Notes: generated by a model from the sequence alone, not told the origin. A stretch of DNA of 64,000 nt from Flavobacterium sp. (GCF_027484705.1 NZ_JAIXSL010000018.1:86506-150505), one strand, 5' to 3'; numbered from the stretch's first letter, positions 28,213-38,598 are shown. Made by a program: numbers and translations.

Positions 28213-30324
28213 ATGTTTAAAGCAACCAGAAGCTCCGTACTGATTTTACTAACCTTCGTTTTTACCGCTTCCTATTCCCAAAACCGAACGATTGATTCTT
28301 TAAAAACCATATTGGGTCATAAAATTAGTGACACCACACGAATCAATACCATTATAGCAGCCATGGACCATTCTGTGACATGGAGCCCACCACATGTCGC
28401 CTTATACAAACAATTGCAGCCTATTTTTACCAAAGGGCTGAAGCTGCCCAACCTTCATGCTAAAACAAAGCAAAAATACTTGTATGCTGCCGGTGTTTAT
28501 TATTACAATACCGCCAAAAAAGAAACCATGGATCGCGATGACAATGCGCCACTGCACTTTGACGAAGCTATAAAATTCTTTAAGGCTTCAAAAGATTATA
28601 AAACCATGACCGAAGCCATTGTTGGCAAAGGCTCTTACTTTCAAACCATAGCCGATTGGCCCAACACTTTTAAATGTTATTTTGCCGCACTCAAATATTT
28701 TGAAAGCATCCACAGTGAATTCGGAATCTCCGATGTCAACATGGAAATCGGAACCGCATGCCTGGCGCAGCAAGACTGGGAAAAAGGCATCCTTTATTTG
28801 AAAAAAGCCCTGACCTATTTTGAGGTGCCTGATGCGGATCTTTCGATTGGCGATCGCCATGATAAATCCGTAATCTTAAACAATATTGGTGTGGCATATA
28901 CCAGACTTAAAAACTATGCGGAAGCCCATAAAAACTTTCTCAGGGCCTACGGTTATATCAAACAAAATCATGACCCGAAAGCCGAATCAATAGTACTCGT
29001 ACAATTGGCCAACGCCACCAATGATTTAGGAAATTTTGCTGAAGCTCAGGAGTATGTCAAACAGTCTTTAGCGCTGTGTGAAGAAGATGCTTCAAGGATG
29101 GCTGTCTATGGCAGTGCCGCGCGGATTTATTACAGGAACAAAAATTATGACAAGGCAGCGGAATTCGGAGAAATATGCTATACACTGTCGAAGAAATTGA
29201 AGAATAAAGGCTCGATGACAGGCATGAGCACCTTGTTGTCTAAAATTTACCGAGAAAGCGGACAGTACGAAAAAGCCCTGGCGATGTATGAGACTTCGGT
29301 GGCGCTTAAAGATTCCACCAAACTGGAAGCCTCTAAAAATGAGCTCGCCCAACAGCAACTGAAGTATGATTTTGAAAAGAAAGAACTGCAGCAGAAAATC
29401 ATTCAGGAAAAGAAAGTGGCGGCCATCCAGCTCGATGCGGAAAAAAAATCCTTTCTTGAAACCTCCAAAAACAAACTCGCCCGGCAACAGTTGCGGTATA
29501 ATTTTGAAAGAAAAGCATTCCAACAAAAATTAATGCAAGGCAAAAAAGTATCGGTCATCAAACTCGACGCCCAAAAGAAGAATGCAGCCAAGAACAACTG
29601 GCTGATTGCGCTTTCCGGTCTGCTGTTACTGCTATTATTGGGTGGTTTTTTCTACTATCGAAACAACAAACAAAAGCAGTCGATAGCGGTGCTGGAGAAA
29701 AATCAGATCAAGCAAAAACTGCTCATCACCCAAATGAATCCGCATTTCATCTTCAATTCGATTGAGAATATCCGAAGCCTGATTTACGACCATCAAAACG
29801 ATGCAGCGGTCAATTATCTTGGGAAATTCTCGACTTTGACACGGCAGATTCTCGAAAACTCCAATGAAAATTACATCGCGCTGAATGAAGAAGTCGACAT
29901 GATAGAGAATTACCTGACCATCCAACAGCTTTTGTATCACAACAAATTCAATTTCAAAGTTTTCGTCGAAGAAACCATCGATACCGAAAGCATCTTTTTG
30001 CCGCCGATGCTCACCCAACCTTTCATCGAAAATGCGATCAAGCACGGTTTGAGCAACACGACTGAAAACGGAAAGATCGACATCCGGTTCTATCTCAAAG
30101 AAGCCAAGCTGTTTTTTGAAGTCATCGACAACGGCAAAGGTTTCGACTCGGGCAAAACCATCAGCAACCACAAATCTTTAGCGATGACCATTACCAAAGA
30201 AAGACTCGTAGGCTATACCAAAAATCAGGATTTTGTAGTGCAGACCGACAACATCACCGACCAGAGCGAAAAAATCGTCGGGGCCAAAGTGCTTTTTGAA
30301 ATCCCTTATATTTACGAAAACTAA
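28213..30324 (+). CDS. LytS-type (HisK_5) sensor histidine kinase with N-terminal TPRs
   Basis: 'LLITQMNPHFIFNSIENIRSLIYDHQNDAAVNYLGKFSTLTRQILENS', 'LTQPFIENAIKHGL'; start set to ATG 28213. Confidence 0.94.
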   Translation: MFKATRSSVLILLTFVFTASYSQNRTIDSLKTILGHKISDTTRINTIIAAMDHSVTWSPPHVALYKQLQPIFTKGLKLPNLHAKTKQKYLYAAGVYYYNTAKKETMDRDDNAPLHFDEAIKFFKASKDYKTMTEAIVGKGSYFQTIADWPNTFKCYFAALKYFESIHSEFGISDVNMEIGTACLAQQDWEKGILYLKKALTYFEVPDADLSIGDRHDKSVILNNIGVAYTRLKNYAEAHKNFLRAYGYIKQNHDPKAESIVLVQLANATNDLGNFAEAQEYVKQSLALCEEDASRMAVYGSAARIYYRNKNYDKAAEFGEICYTLSKKLKNKGSMTGMSTLLSKIYRESGQYEKALAMYETSVALKDSTKLEASKNELAQQQLKYDFEKKELQQKIIQEKKVAAIQLDAEKKSFLETSKNKLARQQLRYNFERKAFQQKLMQGKKVSVIKLDAQKKNAAKNNWLIALSGLLLLLLLGGFFYYRNNKQKQSIAVLEKNQIKQKLLITQMNPHFIFNSIENIRSLIYDHQNDAAVNYLGKFSTLTRQILENSNENYIALNEEVDMIENYLTIQQLLYHNKFNFKVFVEETIDTESIFLPPMLTQPFIENAIKHGLSNTTENGKIDIRFYLKEAKLFFEVIDNGKGFDSGKTISNHKSLAMTITKERLVGYTKNQDFVVQTDNITDQSEKIVGAKVLFEIPYIYEN
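29326..29589 (+). repeat. 132-bp (44-aa) tandem duplication in kinase linker
   Basis: EASKNELAQQQLKYDFEKKELQQKIIQEKKVAAIQLDAEKKSFL / ETSKNKLARQQLRYNFERKAFQQKLMQGKKVSVIKLDAQKKNAA. Confidence 0.88.
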
Positions 30325-30329
30325 ATCCT

Positions 30330-31079
30330 ATGTTACGAGCCCTTGTGATCGATGATATCGAAACCATCAGAAAAAGACATATTGCCATCATCAAATCGAG
30401 TTGCCCGAATGTTTCGATTGTCGGTCAGGCCGATTCTGTCGAGTCAGGAATCGCGCAGATCAAGCAATTGGCACCCGATATTGTGTTTCTCGATGTAGAA
30501 ATGCCCGACGGTAGCGGTTTCGATTTGCTTCAGAAATTAAAACCCATCAACTTCAAAGTCATTTTCATTACGGGGCATGAAGATTTTGCCATTAGGGCGT
30601 TCCGTTTTTCAGCGATTGACTATTTACTCAAACCGCTCGAATCAAATCTTTTGGTCGAAGCCGTCAAAAAAGCCGAAGAATCTTTAGGCAAGGAAATCTT
30701 CGACATGAAACTATCCAATTTATTCGCCAATCTCGAAAGGCCGAAAAACCTACAAAAGCTGATTCTTAAAACCGCAGATAAGATTTATTCGGTGAATATT
30801 CAGGACGTGGTAAGTTGTGAAGCCGATAAAAATTATACGACTTTCAATTTCATCAATGCGCCTCAACTCGTCGTTTCTACGAACCTCAAAGAGTATGAAA
30901 CCATGCTGACGCCGTTCCATTTTTTCAGAACGCACAAATCGCATCTGATCAATATGGCGTATTTCGACCATTTCATCAAAGCCGACGGCGGCAACCGCAT
31001 TGTGATGAAAAACAAACTCACGATTCCGTTATCGGTGCGCAAAAAAGAAGATTTCCTGATTTTACTGGAAAACCTCTAA
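30330..31079 (+). CDS. LytTR-family DNA-binding response regulator
   Basis: 'LRALVIDDIETIRKRHIAII', 'IVFLDVEMPDGSGFDLL', LytTR 'FFRTHKSHLINMAYF'. Confidence 0.95.
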   Translation: MLRALVIDDIETIRKRHIAIIKSSCPNVSIVGQADSVESGIAQIKQLAPDIVFLDVEMPDGSGFDLLQKLKPINFKVIFITGHEDFAIRAFRFSAIDYLLKPLESNLLVEAVKKAEESLGKEIFDMKLSNLFANLERPKNLQKLILKTADKIYSVNIQDVVSCEADKNYTTFNFINAPQLVVSTNLKEYETMLTPFHFFRTHKSHLINMAYFDHFIKADGGNRIVMKNKLTIPLSVRKKEDFLILLENL

Positions 31080-31222
31080 CCTTCTGTTTTCTTAAAAACG
31101 GTACTCCGTTATTTTTCAACGTTAATCTTCGGAAAGCTGACGTAAATACATTGACCAAAATTCTGCTTTGGGTTTGATTTATTATTGCATTGAAATTATT
31201 AAATGCTTTAACAAAACGAACC

Positions 31223-32350
31223 ATGAAACAAATCAAAACACAAGTACTGAGCATCATGCTGTTATGCTCTTTGGGCAATGTAAACGCGCAATTGCTCGGA
31301 AAACTTAAAAAAGCAGCCAGCGATGTTAACAGCGTATCAAACACGGTGAAGACTGGCGAATCAGTCGTCAAAAACGTCAAACAGAAAGCAGGTAGCGCTA
31401 CCGGATCAGCAGGTTTGAAACTGGACTGGAATACGTTCAAGCTCACGCCGGCCATTACGTTCAACTCATTGCTTTATGGAACGAGCATCGGAACCGGAGG
31501 ACTTACGAGGTTTGAAGGTTACACCGCTACTTTCATCCCAAACAAAACCGCGAGCGGCGCTACCGTTGATGCGATCAGCGATCAGGCGGAATATTTAAAA
31601 GTGAAGGTTTACAAAGGCGATCAATACATCACTTATTTCGAATATTCCGGAACCCAGACCTTCGATGATGGAAAGAAAACGAAATTCAACGCACCTTCAA
31701 GCCGCTACCAACGAAACGGCGAATGGGTTGGCGGTACTGACATCGATGCGACGAAAACAGGGCCTGGAATGTACCGTCTGGATTTTTATGCGGGCGATAA
31801 AATGTTCTATTCCTTCCCGTTTGAAATTGCCAAACTCACCAACAACGATCCTTATGCGACGATGAACGAAATGTACGTCACACGCGGCCCATGGAATGAT
31901 TACGCTTATTTGAACCTCGCCGATACCGGTAATCTTGTTTTTGGATTTTACCTTAACCACGAAGAATTTCAACCGAATCCGGCCAATAAAAACAAAACCA
32001 ACAAGAGCGTCAAATGGAGCGTGAAGATGCTCAAAGACAACAAACCTTATGCGCAGCACTACGGTAATGGCCCGAACACAGCGCAAGTGAAGCAAGCCGA
32101 ATGGGAAGAAAATTCATGCGCTTTCAAATTGGTCGACAAACCCGGGGAAATCAAATTTACGAACCTGACCGATGGTGCTTACAAAATCGAATTGACTTTA
32201 GAAGGCGAGAAAAAACCGCGCTTGTATAATTTTTCAGTGAAAGGCAATAAGATTGTTCCGATTGTAGAACAAGACCGCACCAAAAACACCGATCCAACGC
32301 GATTGATTGAAGGCTGGAGTGATTATTTCTGGTTGAAACTTGAAAAATAA
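31223..32350 (+). CDS. Hypothetical secreted protein
   Basis: Signal peptide 'MKQIKTQVLSIMLLCSLGNVNAQ'; ATG 31223 preferred over TTG 31190. Confidence 0.75.
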   Translation: MKQIKTQVLSIMLLCSLGNVNAQLLGKLKKAASDVNSVSNTVKTGESVVKNVKQKAGSATGSAGLKLDWNTFKLTPAITFNSLLYGTSIGTGGLTRFEGYTATFIPNKTASGATVDAISDQAEYLKVKVYKGDQYITYFEYSGTQTFDDGKKTKFNAPSSRYQRNGEWVGGTDIDATKTGPGMYRLDFYAGDKMFYSFPFEIAKLTNNDPYATMNEMYVTRGPWNDYAYLNLADTGNLVFGFYLNHEEFQPNPANKNKTNKSVKWSVKMLKDNKPYAQHYGNGPNTAQVKQAEWEENSCAFKLVDKPGEIKFTNLTDGAYKIELTLEGEKKPRLYNFSVKGNKIVPIVEQDRTKNTDPTRLIEGWSDYFWLKLEK

Positions 32351-32431
32351 AAGCATAGAAAGTCATTCTGTGAAGTAAGCGAAAAGCATTAAAATACAAG
32401 AATTTACACAGATAAATAAAATGCTGAAGCA

Positions 32432-32464
32432 TTGGTAAAAATGATATACTTTATAGTATGTTTG
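32432..32464 (+). promoter_or_regulatory. Bacteroidota-type promoter with operator-like dyads
   Basis: TTG (32432-32434) - N22 - TATGTTTG (32457-32464); dyads ATACTTTATAGTAT (32446-32459) and GTTTGCAAAC (32460-32469). Confidence 0.6.
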
Positions 32465-32571
32465 CAAACAAAATCAGAAAATAATTATTAAAACAATTCA
32501 AGCGCATTTATAGTTTACGCGATTATTCAAGGATATTATAGCGAATATGAATGAAAATTAAACCTGTAAAA

Positions 32572-34287
32572 ATGAACAAAAAAATTACAATTTTAGTATT
32601 TATTGCAAGCTTTACCAATGCTTTCTCACAGCATTTAAACTTTATAGATAAAGCCGACAAACCGATTGCCCGTAGTGGCTCATCAAGTGCCCGACAAACC
32701 GGAAGCGGCGGCGGTGACATTTACATTTCGAATGGTTTTTCAGCTACCCAGCTATATACTTCTGACATTGAAAAATACAATGCTAATAACAATACTTGGT
32801 CCTTATTTTCAACTTCTACACCGAGCATTGGCAAACAATATGGCAACTCAGAAATTGCTTCAGGAACGACACTTTGTTTGTTCAACGGTGTTACGGCTTC
32901 GGGTGTTATAAATAATAAGCTCGAAAAAATCGATTTGGCTACTGGTGTGCTTACCACAAGCGCCACATTAAACCCAAATCCTGTATACAGCGCCGGAAGT
33001 GAGTATTTTTCATCGAGTTTGTTAACTTTCGGTGGTTGTGCTGACACATTCAATGCGGTGTATTCGAATAAATTTTACCGAATTTCAATCAATCCAGATA
33101 CGTGGACGGCACTCGCTGATATGCCTGTTGCTTTAGAAACCAAAGGCGAAGTGTTGGTGGGCAATGGTGAAGCGCTTTACGTATTCGGAGGTTACAGCGA
33201 AACCAACAAGCAAGCCCAAAACTTCGAATCTTTAACGGTCAATGCTAATGTAGCTTTAACCGATTGGATCAACGTAGCGGAAACAGGAACCAAAGTCTAC
33301 AAAGCCAAACAGTTCACCGCCAACAAATATGCAGAAATCAGCGCTTTTGATGCTGTGGTGGCCAATCAGGAAGCTTCGAACAAAGCCTGGTTGGTGTCAA
33401 GCCCGATGACCGCTACCGCTACCGAGCAGGTTTATCTTAAGTTTAATACCAAAGACGGCTTTGACAATGGCGCCACTTTACAACCTTATCTGATTACGAA
33501 TTGGACGGGCGACATTACCACTTCAACGAAAGTTTTATTGTATGGAAATATCGCTAACGGAACTACAACAGGCTATGCCGCGGACTTTACAAATTCAGGC
33601 GATATCTTGTTATATGGAGATTTAAGCAACTTCAGAATTGCTTTCAAATATACTGGCGGTTATGCACCATTAAAAACAACTACATTTCAGATTGATAATG
33701 TGCGGGTTTACAAAACCAATCTTTCGAACAATATCTACAAATATCGTTTTGACAACAATACCTGGACGACCTTAAATACGGTTTTACCTCAATCCTTATC
33801 GGCTTATGCGGTGGCGAGCGATTACTCAAAAGCTTACATCACCGGAGATTATCAAAACCAAACTTTTACCGGTGTTTTTGATTCGCAAACTGAAACCTTT
33901 ACCGCATTGACACAAAGCAATATGTTGGGCAGAAGACATCACAATTCGGAAATTTGGAACAACAACTTATACATCATGGGCGGCAATACCGACTCTTTTA
34001 TTGGCAGCGTTACCGAGAGCACTCAAAGTGTTGATTTGGCGACATTAAGTGCGGAAGCATTTGCCGCGAACAGTGAATTGAGTATTTTCCCGAATCCGGC
34101 AACTGATATGGTAAACATCAATGAAAGTATTGAAAATGTTTCATTATACACAATGGATGGAAAGCAAATAACCATTCCAAAAACTAACAGTACGATAGAT
34201 GTTTCTGAACTGACTAACGGAATCTATTTATTGGTCGGGCAAAACAAAAACGGTCAGACGGTCAAAACAAAATTGATCAAACGATAA
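32572..34287 (+). CDS. Kelch-type propeller protein with inserted jelly-roll-like domain and T9SS type A C-terminal domain
   Basis: 'LYVFGGYSETNKQ', 'NNIYKYRFDNNTWTTLN', 'LYIMGGNTDSF'; C-term 'LSIFPNPATDMVNI...TNGIYLLVGQNKNGQTVKTKLIKR'. Confidence 0.88.
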   Translation: MNKKITILVFIASFTNAFSQHLNFIDKADKPIARSGSSSARQTGSGGGDIYISNGFSATQLYTSDIEKYNANNNTWSLFSTSTPSIGKQYGNSEIASGTTLCLFNGVTASGVINNKLEKIDLATGVLTTSATLNPNPVYSAGSEYFSSSLLTFGGCADTFNAVYSNKFYRISINPDTWTALADMPVALETKGEVLVGNGEALYVFGGYSETNKQAQNFESLTVNANVALTDWINVAETGTKVYKAKQFTANKYAEISAFDAVVANQEASNKAWLVSSPMTATATEQVYLKFNTKDGFDNGATLQPYLITNWTGDITTSTKVLLYGNIANGTTTGYAADFTNSGDILLYGDLSNFRIAFKYTGGYAPLKTTTFQIDNVRVYKTNLSNNIYKYRFDNNTWTTLNTVLPQSLSAYAVASDYSKAYITGDYQNQTFTGVFDSQTETFTALTQSNMLGRRHHNSEIWNNNLYIMGGNTDSFIGSVTESTQSVDLATLSAEAFAANSELSIFPNPATDMVNINESIENVSLYTMDGKQITIPKTNSTIDVSELTNGIYLLVGQNKNGQTVKTKLIKR

Positions 34288-34354
34288 TACACGCTTTCCA
34301 CTTTGTTGACCAGCGACTTTTTAACCCTAAAGAAATTAATCCAAAACAAAAAAT

Positions 34355-36889
34355 ATGAAAAAATTCTATCTTTTAATGCTGACTGTGTTTTCGATGGCAG
34401 CCTTTGCCCAGTCTTACAATTACACGCTCTACAACACTGTAAATTCACAGATTGGATCAGCCAATATCAAACACATTGAAATCGACGGAAGCGGTGTGGT
34501 TTGGATGACTACTGGTAACGCATTAACAAAGTTCGATGGCACTACCTTTACTAATTATACGACCAATGATTTTCCTATTGATGCTTTAGGAAAGTTTGTC
34601 ATAGACAACTTAAATAGAAAATGGATTGCAACAGCACAAAGTGGTCTTGTTCTTTTTGATGGCACTAATTGGTTTGCTTATACTCCTGCCAATTCAGGAA
34701 TCCCGGGCTATAACGTTCAGGATGTCGCGGTAGACAGTGCCAATAATGTTTGGTTGGCTACTTATTCTGGTTTGGTGAAATTCAACGGCACGACTTGGAC
34801 GACTTACAATACTTCTAATTCTACTATTAGTAATAATTCGATCAATTCTGTAGCTGTAAGTAGTAGCAACACCGTTTACTTAACGGGAAATAGTATTTTG
34901 ATGAAATTTAATGGAACCACCTTTTCAATCCTTGGGGATCAGGCCAATAAAATTCGTAAAGCTGTAAACAATGATTTGTATGTAGACTTCATTTCAGGTT
35001 ACTTAAAATATACGAACGAAATAGTTTCTGATTTTCAATCTCACGGTAATTCGTGTATGTTAGACTGTCAAATAGAAGGCATTGATGTAGATCAGAACAA
35101 CAAAGTTTGGATGGGTTTTAACCAGGAATGCAACAATGGAGGCGTTCAGAATTATACCGATTGTAAGAATTATTTTCCAACCATAGCCGGAGCTTCTTTT
35201 AGAGATGTTAGCTGTTTAAGGTTACAATCTTCTAATACGATTTGGGTAGGAACTTACGAATTTGGGCTTGTGAAAATGAGCTTAAATACAACCGGAACTT
35301 GTCTTGCACCGACCAATCTTTCTGCTACCAATATTACTTCGTCAACGGCTACGGTCAGTTGGTCGGCCCCATCTCCAGCGCCAGTTGGCTATACCATTAT
35401 ATACAATAATAATTCTAGTGTGTTGGGTGGCATCAGTATCTATACTACTTCAACATCGGTTAATTTACAAAACCTGACACCCAACTCCGATTATCACTAT
35501 TGGGTAGCTGCTGATTGTGGCAATAGCCAAAGCGATTGGAGTCCAGCGCAGTTTTTCCCTACTCCAGTTGAGCCACCGTGCTTTGCTAAGATTAGCGGCG
35601 GATCTCAGCATACTGCAGCTATCAAAGCTGACGGCACGATTTGGGCATGGGGACAAAACACTTACGGTCAGCTTGGAGACGGAACCACTACCAACCGCCG
35701 TGCTCCAGTTCAAATTGGTACAAGCAATAATTGGCAAAGTGTCGCTGCCGCACAATTGCATACACTTGCTCTAAAAACGGATGGCACGCTTTGGGCATGG
35801 GGAAACAATGGTTACGGTCAATTGGGTGATGGAACTACCACCGATAGGTCAACGCCAGTGCAAATCGGTACAGCCAATGATTGGCAAAGTATTGCTGTTG
35901 GAGACCAACATTCTTATGCCATTAAAACCAATGGAACACTTTGGGGATGGGGACTTAATGGTACTTATCAATTAGGCGATGGTACGAATGTGAATAAACT
36001 AGTTCCAACCCAATTGGGAACCGCTACGAACTGGAAAAGTGTTACTGGAGGTTCTAATTCTGGTCTTGGTTTAAGAACCAATGGAACCATTTGGTCTTGG
36101 GGTGCTAATTCTAGTGGGCAGATTGGCGATAATACAACAACCTGGAGGTCATTGCCAGTTCAAATAGGAACCGCTACCGATTGGAAATACATCCATTCAA
36201 AAGGAGCTAATTGTTATGCCATAAAAACCAACGGAACTTTATGGGGTTGGGGAATAAACACTGACGGAAGATTGGGTAATGGAGGAAGTGCGAACACACT
36301 AACACCGGTTCAAATCAATGGTGCTACCAATTGGAAGGCTGTTTACACTTCTGGGGGCAATACGCTCGGATTTAAAACCAATAATACGCTTTGGGTTTGG
36401 GGCTCGAACACACAAGGAGAATTGGGCAATGGAAACACCAATTACGTTTCAACGCCCACAGCAGTTGGGTTTGAAGTCAATTGGGTTAGTGCCGGTGGCG
36501 GTGATCGTTATTCTGTTTTGTTGAATTCAGAGGGTAAAGTATTCACTTGCGGTTGGGGTCCACAAGGACAATTAGGCGCCGGTACTATCAATCAAAGAAA
36601 TACGCCGGGCCAACTTCCTTGTCCCTCGCCCGCATTAGCTTTGGATGATTTTGAAGTTGTAAATGCCGTAAAGGTTTATCCAAATCCGGTTCGGGATGTT
36701 TTAAATATTTCATTTGAATCGGTAATTTCTTCTATTTCTATTTATAACCTATTAGGTCAAGAAATGCTAACAAAATCAATGAACGCAAAAGAAAGCAGCA
36801 TCGATGTTTCTCAGTTGGCAGCCGGAACTTATCTTGTGAAAATTATCGCGGGTGATGCGTTAAAAACCATGAAAGTCATTAAAGAGTAA
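34355..36889 (+). CDS. Two-component-regulator-type propeller + FN3 + RCC1 repeats + T9SS type A sorting domain, secreted
   Basis: '[16 protein letters not shown]', FN3 '[22 protein letters not shown]', seven 'W.WG.N..GQLG' repeats, C-term '[14 protein letters not shown]...[23 protein letters not shown]'. Confidence 0.93.
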   Translation: MKKFYLLMLTVFSMAAFAQSYNYTLYNTVNSQIGSANIKHIEIDGSGVVWMTTGNALTKFDGTTFTNYTTNDFPIDALGKFVIDNLNRKWIATAQSGLVLFDGTNWFAYTPANSGIPGYNVQDVAVDSANNVWLATYSGLVKFNGTTWTTYNTSNSTISNNSINSVAVSSSNTVYLTGNSILMKFNGTTFSILGDQANKIRKAVNNDLYVDFISGYLKYTNEIVSDFQSHGNSCMLDCQIEGIDVDQNNKVWMGFNQECNNGGVQNYTDCKNYFPTIAGASFRDVSCLRLQSSNTIWVGTYEFGLVKMSLNTTGTCLAPTNLSATNITSSTATVSWSAPSPAPVGYTIIYNNNSSVLGGISIYTTSTSVNLQNLTPNSDYHYWVAADCGNSQSDWSPAQFFPTPVEPPCFAKISGGSQHTAAIKADGTIWAWGQNTYGQLGDGTTTNRRAPVQIGTSNNWQSVAAAQLHTLALKTDGTLWAWGNNGYGQLGDGTTTDRSTPVQIGTANDWQSIAVGDQHSYAIKTNGTLWGWGLNGTYQLGDGTNVNKLVPTQLGTATNWKSVTGGSNSGLGLRTNGTIWSWGANSSGQIGDNTTTWRSLPVQIGTATDWKYIHSKGANCYAIKTNGTLWGWGINTDGRLGNGGSANTLTPVQINGATNWKAVYTSGGNTLGFKTNNTLWVWGSNTQGELGNGNTNYVSTPTAVGFEVNWVSAGGGDRYSVLLNSEGKVFTCGWGPQGQLGAGTINQRNTPGQLPCPSPALALDDFEVVNAVKVYPNPVRDVLNISFESVISSISIYNLLGQEMLTKSMNAKESSIDVSQLAAGTYLVKIIAGDALKTMKVIKE

Positions 36890-36909
36890 ATTCGATAATT
36901 TATTAAAGC

Positions 36910-36950
36910 AAAATCCTAAATTCAATTTGAGTTTGGGATTTTTCTTTTTT
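36910..36950 (+). terminator. Rho-independent terminator after the RCC1 protein gene
   Basis: AAATCCTAAA (36911-36920) / TTTGGGATTT (36932-36941) followed by T-rich TTCTTTTTTT. Confidence 0.75.
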
Positions 36951-37090
36951 TGATGGTGCTGTCTTCTTGCTGTACATCATCGAATGCTGAAATGTTTTTT
37001 GCTCAGTTTATAAAATTATTTGCTATCAAGCGTTTAAATTTACAACCGAACACATTCTATGTTTAATTGCAAAATATCAAAAAAGAAACG

Positions 37091-37561
37091 ATGCCCTCAA
37101 AAGACCATAACAATCCAACGCTAAAACATCTAGACGCACTGGCCAAACTCATGGATTCGCAATTCAGGTTTCCGGGAACCCAAATCAGGTTTGGCATCGA
37201 TGCGATCATCGGGTTTATTCCCGGCGTTGGCGATTTTGGCGGACTTTTGATTTCAGGTTATATGATTCTTGTGCTGGCCGGCAATGGCGCGAGCGGTTTT
37301 GTGATGGCGAGAATTTCTCTCAACGTCATTATCGATACCCTTTTCGGTTCCATTCCTGTGCTGGGCGATATTTTTGACGTGGCCTTCAAATCGAATGAGC
37401 GCAATATGAAACTCGTACACCAACATTACATCGACGGAAAACACCAAGGCAGCGCCTGGAAAGTAGTCGTTCCTGTTTTGCTGTTGCTGTTCTCCATCTG
37501 TGCAGGAATTGCATGGTTCGCCTACACTATACTGTCTGCGTTATTTCATTATATTTGGTAA
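37091..37561 (+). CDS. DUF4112 domain-containing membrane protein
   Basis: 'LDAITG..PGVGDFGGLLISGYMILVL', 'DTLFGSIPVLGDIFDVAFKSNERNMKLVHQH'; ATG 37091 preferred. Confidence 0.9.
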   Translation: MPSKDHNNPTLKHLDALAKLMDSQFRFPGTQIRFGIDAIIGFIPGVGDFGGLLISGYMILVLAGNGASGFVMARISLNVIIDTLFGSIPVLGDIFDVAFKSNERNMKLVHQHYIDGKHQGSAWKVVVPVLLLLFSICAGIAWFAYTILSALFHYIW

Positions 37562-37579
37562 GCCAATCCAATAAATTTT

Positions 37580-38185
37580 ATGAGGAACAAAACCTTACTT
37601 TTATACATCGCTGTTTTCTTTGCAACCTTGCTCCTATCCGCCATTCAACCCAAAGAATATTTTACGTGGTTTTTAGAAGTCATCCCTGCCATTATTGGTT
37701 TTATTATTTTAGCCTTAACATACAAGCGCTTCTCATTCACCAACTTTACTTACGGCTTTATCCTGCTGCACTGCATCATTCTTTTTGTTGGAGGCCATTA
37801 CACTTATGCCGAAGTGCCGCTTTTTGATTGGATCCGCGACACTTTTCACCAATCGCGTAACAATTACGACAAGGTCGGGCATTTTGCCCAGGGTTTTGTT
37901 CCGGCGATGATCATCCGCGAGTTGTTTATCCGCAAAAAAGTAATCGCTAATCAGGCTTTCTTTAGTTTCATAGTTGTGGCAATCTGTCTGGCCATCAGCG
38001 CCGCTTATGAATGGATCGAATGGGGCGTTTCGGTCTGCACCGGCGATGGCGGCGATGCTTTTTTAGGCACGCAGGGGTATGTTTGGGATACGCAATCGGA
38101 CATGCTCTTCGCCACGATTGGAGCCATCACTATGGTTATCGGTTTTAGCAAACTTCAAGACCGCAATCTTCTTCCAAAAAAATAA
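37580..38185 (+). CDS. DUF2238 (YjdF-like) membrane protein
   Basis: 'GGHYTYAEVPLFDWIRDTFHQSRNNYDKVGHFAQGFVPAMIIRELFIRK', 'YEWIEWG', 'DAFLGTQGYVWDTQSDMLFA'. Confidence 0.92.
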   Translation: MRNKTLLLYIAVFFATLLLSAIQPKEYFTWFLEVIPAIIGFIILALTYKRFSFTNFTYGFILLHCIILFVGGHYTYAEVPLFDWIRDTFHQSRNNYDKVGHFAQGFVPAMIIRELFIRKKVIANQAFFSFIVVAICLAISAAYEWIEWGVSVCTGDGGDAFLGTQGYVWDTQSDMLFATIGAITMVIGFSKLQDRNLLPKK

Positions 38186-38288
38186 ATCATAACACTTTAG
38201 GGTTTTTCAAAACTAAATGGTTACATCATAGCCGGTTCCCAAATCTGCTCAAGTTTTCTGCTGAAACTTAACCTTTACCGTTGAAGCT

Positions 38289-38534
38289 ATGACCCATAAA
38301 AATGTTGTCTCCGCTATTGAATCGAAATTGTATTGCAGTTGGTTTGGGCACAAACTCGTGTTGCTCAGGAAAATCACCGAGCATTTCGAAGAATACGAAT
38401 GTAAAAACTGTAAAAAGCAATACACGCGCGATTCTAGCGGGAAAATTGTCGCCCTGACGCCTTTTCTGAAAGACATCAACGAAACGATTTTTAAAGTCTA
38501 TCTGAGGCGAAATCATGGCAAAAGCAATCTTTGA
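38289..38534 (+). CDS. Small putative zinc-ribbon protein
   Basis: 81 aa; C-x4-H ('CSWFGH') and C-x2-C ('CKNC') metal-ligand pattern. Confidence 0.55.
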   Translation: MTHKNVVSAIESKLYCSWFGHKLVLLRKITEHFEEYECKNCKKQYTRDSSGKIVALTPFLKDINETIFKVYLRRNHGKSNL

Positions 38535-38564
38535 CCTTACAGCACGTAAAATATAAACGCATAA

Positions 38565-38598
38565 AAAAACCGGACTAAATCAATAATCCGGCTTTTTA
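38565..38598. terminator. Bidirectional terminator between convergent genes
   Basis: AAAAAACCGGA (stem CCGGA 38570-38574) and TCCGGCTTTTT (38587-38591). Confidence 0.6.

Noticed and set aside
29092-30171. Several antisense ORFs (144, 64 and 178 aa) opposite the LytS-like kinase
   Set aside because: Phe/Leu-rich shadows of Lys/Glu-rich coiled-coil and kinase coding sequence; no promoter or RBS evidence.
35590-36630. Tandem DNA repeat or mobile element in the RCC1 region
   Set aside because: Periodicity is explained by seven RCC1 protein repeats; nucleotide identity between units is only moderate.
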